Shown here piece by piece: positions 54,075 through 61,260 of a stretch of DNA of 64,000 nt. Source of the stretch: Martelella radicis (lineage in GTDB: Bacteria > Pseudomonadota > Alphaproteobacteria > Rhizobiales > Rhizobiaceae); the NCBI RefSeq assembly GCF_014196625.1, contig NZ_JACIDZ010000008.1:124001-188000 (forward strand), in the 5' to 3' direction. Below the pieces are notes generated by a model, which did no database searches, was not told the DNA's origin, and worked only from the letters and a program-made list of their open reading frames with translations. A program made the position numbers and the translations under genes. Position 1 is the first letter of the stretch. Each line of letters begins with the position of its first letter.

Positions 54075-54834
54075 CATGTCGATTGCCGATTATCTGGCCG
54101 AAGGCGGCAAGCTGTCCTCCCCGGACAATGCCCCGCCGCTCTACCGCGCCGAACTGATGCGGATGATGTCCTCCTTTGTGGACAGCGAACTGGCGGGCTC
54201 TGCGGGCTTTGCCGCCGCCATCAACTGGGCGCCCGGCATCGCCGAGCGCATCGCCGCCAGCCGGATCGTGCTGGAAAAGGCCGATCATGCCGAGCGCGTG
54301 CTCGATCTGATGGGCGATTTCGGAACCGATACCGCGCTCTATAACCGCGCCCATAGCTGGGCGGCGCGCCTTCCCCGCGATGCCGTGGTCGACACGCGTC
54401 GGATGGGCGGGGACATGCGGCTTTCCGTCTTCCACTATCCCTTCGAGGACTGGACGGATGCCGTGGTGATGAACGTGCTGATGGGTCTTGCGACGGTCAT
54501 TCAGCTCGAGGAAATGACCCACGCCTCCTACACGCCCTATGCCGAGGTGATCCGCTCTGTCCTGCCGCGCGAGAAGCGGCATATGGAGCTTGGGCTTGAA
54601 GGACTGAAGAAGCTCGCCGCAACCGATGAAGGCCGTGGGGCCGCGCAGGCAGCGGTCGCCTATTGGCATCCGCGTGTTGCCGACACCTTCGGCCCGGCGG
54701 TCTCCGAACGCTTCGCCCGGCTTTCGCGCTTTGGCCTGCGCCACAGCGAAAACGAGGCGCTCAGGACCCGCTGGCGGGCCGACGCCGGAAGCGCACTTGA
54801 GGACTGCGGGCTGAAGACGCCCGTCGCGGCCTGA
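54064..54834 (+). CDS. PaaA/PaaC-family ferritin-like protein of unknown role in the paa operon
   Basis: 256 residues, starting inside paaE. It has the helical ferritin-like layout of the phenylacetic-acid-catabolic family: SELAGSAGFAAA with Glu42, LEKADHAERVLDLMGDFG (Glu71, His75; the usual ExxH is shifted to KxxH), VIQLEEMTHASYTPYA (Glu149/150) and EKRHMELGLEGL (Glu170-x2-His173). So part, not all, of a diiron site is kept. E. coli has no such sixth gene. It could be a third structural subunit, a stabiliser or an alternative oxygenase; its function is not known to me. Confidence 0.75.
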   Translation: MTNDMSIADYLAEGGKLSSPDNAPPLYRAELMRMMSSFVDSELAGSAGFAAAINWAPGIAERIAASRIVLEKADHAERVLDLMGDFGTDTALYNRAHSWAARLPRDAVVDTRRMGGDMRLSVFHYPFEDWTDAVVMNVLMGLATVIQLEEMTHASYTPYAEVIRSVLPREKRHMELGLEGLKKLAATDEGRGAAQAAVAYWHPRVADTFGPAVSERFARLSRFGLRHSENEALRTRWRADAGSALEDCGLKTPVAA

Positions 54835-54900
54835 CCTGCAACATTTTGAGGCCCTGTCTGTCCGGAAAGTCCGACAGGGCCGACGAGGAAGGATATCCCC

Positions 54901-56982
54901 ATGACTGAGACGGCCGCACGCCGCCTTGAGAGCTATGTGCTCGGCTCCTGGCAGACGGGATCGGGCGCTGGCAAGCCGCTGGCCCACGCCGCAACCGGAG
55001 AAACAATCGCGTTCATCGGTTCTGACGGACTGAATTTCGCCGATGCGCTGGCCTATGGCCGCGAGAAGGGCGGCCGGGCGCTTCGGGCGATGACCATCCA
55101 CGAGCGCGCGCTGATGCTGAAAGCGATCGGCATGGCGCTGATGGAGCGCAAGGAAGAGTTTTACGTCGAAAACACCTGGACCGGCGCCACGCGCCGCGAT
55201 GGCTGGGTCGATATCGAGGGCGGCATCGGCACGCTTTTGACCTTCGCGTCCAAGGCACGACGCGAGCTGCCGAACACGAAAGTCCTGAGCGAGGGCGATG
55301 TCGAGCCGCTGTCGAAGGATGGCAGCTTTGCCGGCCGGCATATCCTGACGCCGATGAAGGGCATCGCAATCCACATCAACGCCTTCAACTTCCCCGTCTG
55401 GGGCATGCTGGAGAAGATTGCACCGGCGCTGATCGCCGGCATGCCGTGCCTGGTCAAGCCCGCGTCGCAGACGGCCTATCTCACCGAGCGCGTCACCCGC
55501 GCCATCATTGACACCGGGTTTCTGCCGGACGGCGCGCTGCAGCTTGTCTGCGGCAGTGCCGGCGACATGCTCGATCATGTCACCGGCCAGGATGTCGTCA
55601 CCTTCACCGGTTCAGCGACGACGGGCCGCAAGCTGAAGACCGGAAAGGCGATCGTCGAAAACGCCGTGCGCTTCAACATGGAAGCCGACAGTCTCAATGC
55701 CGCGATCCTCGGGGCCGATTCCGGGCCGGGCACGCCGGAATTCGATCTCTTCATCCGCGAGGCGGCCAATGAAATGACCTCCAAGGCCGGGCAGAAATGC
55801 ACCGCCATCCGCCGCATCATCGTGCCGCGCGTTCATGAACAGGCCGTGGTCGAGGCGCTTTCCGAAAGGCTTTCCAAGGCGACGATCGGTCTGCCGGACG
55901 ACGAGAATGCCCGCATGGGCGCGCTGGTGTCGCTGTCGGATCGCGACGGCGTGCGCGAGAAGATCGCGGCCCTTCTCGGCGATAGCGAGATCGTCCATGG
56001 CGATCCCGATCACGTGGCGCTCGTCTCAGGCGATGCGGAAAAGGGCGCTTTCATGAGCCCCGTGCTTCTTCGTTGTGCGAAGCCGTTTGATGCCAGGGCC
56101 GTGCATGATGTCGAGGCTTTCGGGCCGGTCGCGACCGTCATGGCCTATGACGACGCGGCGGAAGCGGTGGCGTTGGCCGAGCGCGGCAAGGGTTCTCTGG
56201 TCTCCTCGCTCTTCACCAATGACGGCGGCATTGCCGCCGAGATCGTCACCGGTCTTGCCGCCCATCACGGCCGCGTCATGATCGGCAATCGCGGTTCGGC
56301 GAAGTCTTCGACCGGCCACGGTTCGCCGCTGGCGCCGCTGATCCATGGCGGCCCGGGCCGCGCCGGCGGCGGCGAGGAAATGGGCGGCATGCGCGGGGTC
56401 AAGCATTTCATGCAGCGCACCGCCGTGCAGGGCACACCCGACATGCTGACCGCGATCACCGGCGAATGGGTCGATGGCGCGGAAAGCCGGAGCGGCAAGC
56501 ACCCCTTCCGCAAATCGCTGGCGGAACTGAAGATCGGCGACCAGATCGTGACGGAGACCCGCACGGTCACGCGCGAGGACGTCGAGCATTTCGCCGAGTT
56601 CACCGGCGACACCTTCTACGCCCATATGGACAGCGATGCGGCGAAGGCCAACCCCTTCTTCGAGGACCGGGTCGCGCATGGCTATCTGATCGCCTCGTTT
56701 GCCGCCGGCCTGTTCGTCGATCCTGATCCGGGTCCGGTCCTTGCCAATTACGGCGTCGATAATCTGCGCTTTCTGACGCCGGTCTATTTCGGCGATACGC
56801 TGAAGGTGCGGCTGACCTGCAAGGCGATCAATCCGCGCGAGAATGCCGGCCACGGCGAGGTGCGCTGGGATTGCCGCGTCACCAACCAGAAGGACGAGGT
56901 CGTCGCGCAATATGACGTCCTGACCATGGTCGCGAAAACCTGGCCGCTTTCCGCCGAAGCGCTTGATCAGATGGCGGGCTGA
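54901..56982 (+). CDS. paaZ: Bifunctional oxepin-CoA hydrolase / 3-oxo-5,6-dehydrosuberyl-CoA dehydrogenase PaaZ
   Basis: 693 residues. Residues 1-520 are an aldehyde dehydrogenase with Glu261 in NMEADSLNA and Cys300 in GQKCTAIRR; residues 535-690 are a MaoC-like R-hydratase with Asp570 and His575 in FTGDTFYAHMD. These correspond to the known active-site spacings of E. coli PaaZ. It opens the oxepin ring and oxidises the aldehyde. It lies 66 bases downstream of the PaaA/C-like gene and 3 bases before paaY. A separate paaN at 61261 encodes a second aldehyde dehydrogenase. Confidence 0.97.
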   Translation: MTETAARRLESYVLGSWQTGSGAGKPLAHAATGETIAFIGSDGLNFADALAYGREKGGRALRAMTIHERALMLKAIGMALMERKEEFYVENTWTGATRRDGWVDIEGGIGTLLTFASKARRELPNTKVLSEGDVEPLSKDGSFAGRHILTPMKGIAIHINAFNFPVWGMLEKIAPALIAGMPCLVKPASQTAYLTERVTRAIIDTGFLPDGALQLVCGSAGDMLDHVTGQDVVTFTGSATTGRKLKTGKAIVENAVRFNMEADSLNAAILGADSGPGTPEFDLFIREAANEMTSKAGQKCTAIRRIIVPRVHEQAVVEALSERLSKATIGLPDDENARMGALVSLSDRDGVREKIAALLGDSEIVHGDPDHVALVSGDAEKGAFMSPVLLRCAKPFDARAVHDVEAFGPVATVMAYDDAAEAVALAERGKGSLVSSLFTNDGGIAAEIVTGLAAHHGRVMIGNRGSAKSSTGHGSPLAPLIHGGPGRAGGGEEMGGMRGVKHFMQRTAVQGTPDMLTAITGEWVDGAESRSGKHPFRKSLAELKIGDQIVTETRTVTREDVEHFAEFTGDTFYAHMDSDAAKANPFFEDRVAHGYLIASFAAGLFVDPDPGPVLANYGVDNLRFLTPVYFGDTLKVRLTCKAINPRENAGHGEVRWDCRVTNQKDEVVAQYDVLTMVAKTWPLSAEALDQMAG

Positions 56983-56985
56983 GCG

Positions 56986-57600
56986 ATGGCCGTCTACGCC
57001 TATGACGATATCGTTCCGGTCATCGACCGGGACGCCTATGTCCACCCGGATGCCATTCTGATCGGCGATGTGATCGTCGGTCCGCAATGCTTTGTCGGCG
57101 CGGGCGCGGTGCTGCGCGGGGATTTCGGCCGGATCGAGATGCATGAGGGTTCCAACATCCAGGAGACCTGCGTCTGCCATTCCTTCCCCGACCGCGACGT
57201 CGTGGTCGAACGTTACGGCCATGTCGGCCACGGCGCGGTGCTGCATGGCTGCCGCGTCGGCGAAAACGCCATGGTCGGCATGAATGCCGTGGTCATGGAC
57301 GAGGTGGTGATCGGCAGGAACGCTATCATCGGCGCCATGGCCTTCGTCAAGCAGGGCTTCGTCGTGCCGGACGGGATGCTCGCCCACGGCAATCCGGCCC
57401 GCGTCATCCGCCCGCTGACGGATGAGGAGATCGCCTGGAAGCGCGGCGGCACGGATATCTACCGCCAGCTCGCCTTCGAAGCGGCCGGCAGGTCGCGACC
57501 CGCCGAGCCGTTGTCACAGGTGGAGCCAGGCCGTCGCCGGATCGAGGCGCCGGGCTATGATCCGCTGATGTTTGCGCGGGTGGGTGGCGGCAAGGATTGA
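56986..57600 (+). CDS. paaY: PaaY hexapeptide thioesterase (gamma-carbonic anhydrase-like)
   Basis: 204 residues. Left-handed beta-helix repeats run from about residue 18 to 130 (AILIGDVIVGPQCFVGAGAVL, NIQETCVCHSFP, RYGHVGHGAVLHGCRVG with the zinc histidines, and AHGNPARVIRPL). PaaY hydrolyses dead-end CoA thioesters formed during phenylacetate breakdown. It starts 3 bases after paaZ and ends the plus-strand operon, followed by a palindromic repeat element. Confidence 0.94.
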   Translation: MAVYAYDDIVPVIDRDAYVHPDAILIGDVIVGPQCFVGAGAVLRGDFGRIEMHEGSNIQETCVCHSFPDRDVVVERYGHVGHGAVLHGCRVGENAMVGMNAVVMDEVVIGRNAIIGAMAFVKQGFVVPDGMLAHGNPARVIRPLTDEEIAWKRGGTDIYRQLAFEAAGRSRPAEPLSQVEPGRRRIEAPGYDPLMFARVGGGKD

Positions 57601-57651
57601 ACAGCGTTCGGATCGTGTGAGAGGCATCCCTAGCCCAACCATCGGGATTCA

Positions 57652-57787
57652 ATCTCCCCCCTTGAGGGGGAGATGCCCCGCCAGGGGCAGAGGGGGGTGA
57701 ACCCTTTCCGAGAGCACGGAGCAGACGGCTTATGCCCCATACCCCTCTCTGTCGCGTTCGCGACATCTCCCCCTCAAGGGGGGAGAT
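57652..57787. repeat. Compound palindromic element, copy B
   Basis: 136 bases between convergent paaY and the TetR gene. Its 23-base ends (57652-57674 and 57765-57787) are perfect inverted repeats and are identical to those of copy A at 34971-35103. The inner hairpin GTCGCGTTCGCGAC on the right corresponds to the left inner hairpin of copy A, so B is inserted in the opposite internal orientation. Confidence 0.87.
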
Positions 57788-57883
57788 TGTTTGGTGCAAA
57801 GCGACCTCGCTTCACTCGGCGCATTCTTGAAAAGGGGTCTTGGCAAACACGGCTTCGGTGCAGTGTCGCGCCTTCCATACCCT

Positions 57884-58483
57884 TTACCGAACCGCCTTCA
57901 CACCTTCCAGAAGCAGCGTTGTCGCCATTTCGGCATAGTCCTCGCGGGTGATCTTGCCGCCTTCGCGGAACCACATATAGACCCAGTTCATCATGCCGAA
58001 GAGCGACATGGTGACCGGCATCAGCAGCGGGCGCTCCGGGCGGTCGAGCTCGGGATGGATTTCGCGGATGACGGCGGAAAACCGGCCGACAATGCTGCGT
58101 TCCAGCGCGCGGATCTGCTTGGTCTGTTCGGGGGAAAGGGCGGGCGCGGCATTGAGCTGCACCTTGTGCTGGTCGTCGGCGCCGCGATATTCGTTCAGCA
58201 CCGTCATCACCAGTTTTTCCAGCCTGGCCTTGTGTTCGAGCCCCGGGTCGTCGGCTTCCGCGAGCGCTGCATCGAGCGCCTCCAGATGCGAGGCGATGAT
58301 GGCGAAGATCAACGCCTCCTTGGAGGGGTAATAGTGGTAAAGCAGCGCCTTCGACACGCCGGCCTCGCGCGCGATCTGCGACATCGAGGCCTTTTCCATG
58401 CCCTGCGTGGCGAACACATGGGCGGCGTTCAAAAGCAGGCCGTGCCGCTTTTCCTCGAAATCATTGGCCCGTGTTCTCGCCAT
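57884..58483 (-). CDS. TetR-family regulator of phenylacetate genes (PaaR-like)
   Basis: 199 residues from ATG 58483 (MARTRANDFEEKR, GGAAAG upstream); an in-frame ATG at 58543 would place the start beyond a hairpin and is less likely. The helix-turn-helix is ASMSQIAREAGVSKALLYHYYPSKEAL. The C-terminal ligand domain has EYRGADDQHKVQLNAAPALS. Its location downstream of paaGIK and the ACCRNYCGGNCGGY sites at three paa promoters suggest it represses the pathway with CoA-ester release. Relation to PaaR-type TetR regulators is inferred from context. Confidence 0.88.
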   Translation of the reverse strand: MARTRANDFEEKRHGLLLNAAHVFATQGMEKASMSQIAREAGVSKALLYHYYPSKEALIFAIIASHLEALDAALAEADDPGLEHKARLEKLVMTVLNEYRGADDQHKVQLNAAPALSPEQTKQIRALERSIVGRFSAVIREIHPELDRPERPLLMPVTMSLFGMMNWVYMWFREGGKITREDYAEMATTLLLEGVKAVR

Positions 58484-58514
58484 GGTCTTTCCAGAAAATC
58501 CTGATGATGGGGTA

Positions 58515-58538
58515 AAAAGGGGCATTTTCGCCCCTTTT
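58515..58538 (-). terminator. Hairpin between paaK and the TetR gene
   Basis: A 9-bp stem (AAAAGGGGC / GCCCCTTTT) with a 6-base loop. On the minus strand it ends in TTTT before ACCCC, a modest terminator. It could end paaGIK transcripts or act as an attenuator in the leader of the TetR gene, since the operator lies upstream of it. Confidence 0.5.
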
Positions 58539-58557
58539 AGCATTGTCTAATCAATTG

Positions 58558-58571
58558 ACCAACCGGCCGGT
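58558..58571. promoter_or_regulatory. TetR/PaaR-type operator, site 2 (TetR gene)
   Basis: ACCAACCGGCCGGT, with perfect 10-base palindrome ACCGGCCGGT. It lies just upstream of the TetR gene on its coding strand, directly after the paaK stop (58574), consistent with autorepression. It differs from sites 1 and 3 at only a few positions. Confidence 0.65.
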
Positions 58572-58573
58572 GA

Positions 58574-59890
58574 TTATTTCGGACGATTGTCGACCACGCG
58601 CTTGGCCTTGCCTTCCGAACGGGCAACGCTTTCCGGATCGCGAATGTCGATCTTCGTCGAAACGCCGATTACCGACTTGATGTGATGTGCAAGCTCCTTC
58701 GCCGAGGCCAGCCGGGCTTCCGCCGAGGACTGGTCGGGCGTGCACTCCACATGCACGGTCATCACGTCCATGCGGTCCTTGCGGGTCAGCTCGATCTGGA
58801 AATGCGGGGCGAGGCCGTCGCATTTCAGGATCATCTCCTCGATCTGGGTCGGGAAGACATTGACGCCGCGCAGGATGATCATGTCGTCGGAACGGCCGGT
58901 GATCTTCTCGATGCGGCGCATGGAGCGCGCTGTGCCGGGCAGGATGCGGGTGAGGTCGCGGGTGCGGTAGCGCACCATCGGCAGGCCTTCCTTGGTCAGC
59001 GTGGTGAAGACAAGCTCGCCCATCTCGCCGTCGGGAAGCACCTCGCCGGTCTGCGGGTCGATGATTTCCGGATAGAAATGGTCTTCCCAGACATGCAGCC
59101 CGTCCTTGGTCTCCACGCATTCATTGGCGACGCCGGGACCCATGATTTCCGACAGGCCGTAAATGTCGACGGCGTGCATGTCGAAGGCATCCTCGATTTC
59201 GGCCCGCATCGCGTTGGTCCACGGCTCTGCGCCGAATATGCCGACCTTCAGCGAGCTTTCGCGCGGATCGATGCCCTGGCGGCGGAACTCATCGAGGATC
59301 GACAGCATGTAGGACGGGGTGACCATGATGATCTGCGGCTTGAAGTCGCTCATCAGCGTCACCTGGCGCTCGGTCATGCCGCCGGAGATCGGCACCACGG
59401 TGCAGCCGAGGCGTTCGGCGCCGTAATGCGCGCCAAGGCCGCCGGTAAACAGGCCATAGCCATAGGCTACATGACAGATATCGCCGGCGCGACCGCCGGA
59501 CGCCCTTATCGAGCGGGCCACGACATCGGCCCAGACATCGATATCGTTCTTGGTATAGCCAACAACGGTCGGGCGCCCGGTGGTGCCGGAGGAGGCGTGT
59601 ACACGGGCAAGCTTCTCGCGCGGAACGGCGAACATGCCGAAGGGGTAGGTGTCGCGCAGGTCCGTCTTCACCGTGAAGGGGAATTTCGAAAGGTCCGACA
59701 GCGTCTTGAAATCGGACGGGTGCACGCCGTTTTCATCGAAGCGCTTGCGGTAGAAGGGCGAGTTCTCATAGGCGTGGTTCAGCGACCAGGCCATGCGCTT
59801 TTGCTGAAGCGCGGAAATCTCGTCGCGGCTTGCCACCTCGATCGGATCGAGGATCTCGCGGGACGGTTTCAGGTTGTTGATGGCGTTCAT
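58574..59890 (-). CDS. paaK: Phenylacetate-CoA ligase
   Basis: 438 residues, usual length. The adenylate-forming motif is VHASSGTTGRPTVVGYTKND; SDFKPQIIMVTPSYML, DIYGLSEIMGPGVANEC and RYRTRDLTRIL are also typical. It activates phenylacetate to phenylacetyl-CoA in the cytoplasm with ATP. It follows paaI by 27 bases. Confidence 0.97.
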   Translation of the reverse strand: MNAINNLKPSREILDPIEVASRDEISALQQKRMAWSLNHAYENSPFYRKRFDENGVHPSDFKTLSDLSKFPFTVKTDLRDTYPFGMFAVPREKLARVHASSGTTGRPTVVGYTKNDIDVWADVVARSIRASGGRAGDICHVAYGYGLFTGGLGAHYGAERLGCTVVPISGGMTERQVTLMSDFKPQIIMVTPSYMLSILDEFRRQGIDPRESSLKVGIFGAEPWTNAMRAEIEDAFDMHAVDIYGLSEIMGPGVANECVETKDGLHVWEDHFYPEIIDPQTGEVLPDGEMGELVFTTLTKEGLPMVRYRTRDLTRILPGTARSMRRIEKITGRSDDMIILRGVNVFPTQIEEMILKCDGLAPHFQIELTRKDRMDVMTVHVECTPDQSSAEARLASAKELAHHIKSVIGVSTKIDIRDPESVARSEGKAKRVVDNRPK

Positions 59891-59917
59891 GTCTTCCTCC
59901 TCGAAAACGGCTGCCGA

Positions 59918-60370
59918 TCAGGCGGGCAGCAGCGTGCCGTTGACTGTGCGCGAATGGCCACGGAATTCGGCGATCACCGTTCCGTCCTCCCGTGTCACGC
60001 TTATATCATAGATGCCGGACCGGCCCCTGCGCGAAACCTCGCGCGCGCATGCCGTCAGGCGGTCGCCGAGCGCGCCCGGCGCGGTATAGGTAATGGAGCA
60101 GTGCTGGGCGACGGTCAGCTGGTTGTAGGTGTTGCAGGCAAAGGCAAAGGCGCTGTCGGCAAGGGTGAACAGATAGCCGCCATGGGCGTTGCCGTGGCCA
60201 TTGGTCATCGTCTCCGTCAGCGTCATGGAAAGCGTCGCCTCGCCCGGCGCGATATGCTCGATCGTCATGCCGAGGTGCCGCGAGGCGTTGTCGTCGTTCC
60301 ACATGGCCTTGGCACAGGCTTCGGCCAGTTCCTGCGGGCTCATCGCGTTGATCGTTGCGTCCATGCTCAT
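59918..60370 (-). CDS. paaI: Hydroxyphenylacetyl-CoA thioesterase PaaI
   Basis: 150 residues, hotdog fold. GNAHGGYLFTLADSAFAFACN contains the catalytic-site HGG and Asp, typical of PaaI/YbdB-type thioesterases. It releases CoA from hydroxylated or dead-end phenylacetyl-CoA species. Its start overlaps the paaG stop by ATGA. Confidence 0.95.
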   Translation of the reverse strand: MSMDATINAMSPQELAEACAKAMWNDDNASRHLGMTIEHIAPGEATLSMTLTETMTNGHGNAHGGYLFTLADSAFAFACNTYNQLTVAQHCSITYTAPGALGDRLTACAREVSRRGRSGIYDISVTREDGTVIAEFRGHSRTVNGTLLPA

Positions 60371-61161
60371 TTTCCCTTGAAGACCGGCGCGCGCTTTTCG
60401 AGGAAAGCGGTCACGCCTTCGGCATAATCATCCGTGCGACCCGCCTCGCGCTGGCAGTCGCGCTCCATGTCCAGATGGGTGGAAAGGTCGTGTTCGGAGG
60501 CGGCCTGGATCAGCCTTTTGGTCAGTCCAAGACCCTTCGTCGGGCCACCCGCGAGCCTGGTTGCAAGGCCGCTCGCCTCTTCCATCAGCTTTTCGTCTTC
60601 GACGGCCTTCCAGATCAGGCCCCAGTCTTCCGCCTTCTCGGCGATAAGCGGCTCGGCGGTCATCGCCAGCGCCTTGGCGCGCGGCTCGCCGAGCGCGCGC
60701 GTCAGCGACCAACTGCCGCCGGCATCGGGGATGAGACCGATCTTGGAAAAGGCCTGAATGAATTTCGCGGATTTGGCGGCAAACACGATATCGCAGGCAA
60801 AGGCGATATTGGCGCCGGCGCCAGCCGCCACGCCGTTGACGGCGGCAATCACCGGCTTTTCCAGGGAGCGGATCAGCCTGAGCGTCGGATTGTAATAGGT
60901 CTCAAGCGTTTCGCCGAGGTCCGGCTTTTCCGTCATCTTGCGCGGATCGCGGTCGCCGAGGTCCTGGCCGGCGGAGAAGGCGCGGCCGGCGCCGGTCAGA
61001 AGAACGGCGCGAATGTCCGCTTCGTCATGGGCGCGCTGCAGCGCTGCCCGCAAAGCAAGGTGCATATCGACATTGAAGGAATTCAGCTTGTCGGGACGGT
61101 TGAGCGTTACGCCCAACACGCCGTCTTTCAACGTGACGAGCACGGTTTGATTATCGGTCAT
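60367..61161 (-). CDS. paaG: 1,2-epoxyphenylacetyl-CoA isomerase PaaG
   Basis: 264 residues from ATG 61161, which has GGGAGG about 6 bases upstream. Crotonase motifs: LLTGAGRAFSAGQDLGDRDP, NGVAAGAGANIAFACDIVFAA and SKIGLIPDAGGSWSLTR, with the PaaG-typical ETLETYYNPTLRLIRSLEKPV. It isomerises the epoxide to the oxepin. First gene of the minus-strand paaG-paaI-paaK unit; divergent from paaN. Confidence 0.95.
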   Translation of the reverse strand: MTDNQTVLVTLKDGVLGVTLNRPDKLNSFNVDMHLALRAALQRAHDEADIRAVLLTGAGRAFSAGQDLGDRDPRKMTEKPDLGETLETYYNPTLRLIRSLEKPVIAAVNGVAAGAGANIAFACDIVFAAKSAKFIQAFSKIGLIPDAGGSWSLTRALGEPRAKALAMTAEPLIAEKAEDWGLIWKAVEDEKLMEEASGLATRLAGGPTKGLGLTKRLIQAASEHDLSTHLDMERDCQREAGRTDDYAEGVTAFLEKRAPVFKGK

Positions 61162-61215
61162 TCTTGCCTCCCGTCGCGCTCTCCTCAAGCGCGGTTGATA
61201 ATTGTTGTTGCATAA

Positions 61216-61229
61216 ACCGTCCGGTCGGT
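61216..61229. promoter_or_regulatory. TetR/PaaR-type operator, site 3 (paaG-paaN)
   Basis: ACCGTCCGGTCGGT in the 99-base divergent gap between paaG and paaN, centred so that it could block both promoters. Together with sites 1 and 2 it defines ACCRNYCGGNCGGY. Confidence 0.68.
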
Positions 61230-61260
61230 CAATAATAGTCTCCAGAATTTGGGAGGAGAC

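Noticed and set aside
58682-60427. 581-codon plus-strand frame across paaK and paaI
   Set aside because: Antisense shadow of paaK/paaI; no ribosome site and no recognisable motif.
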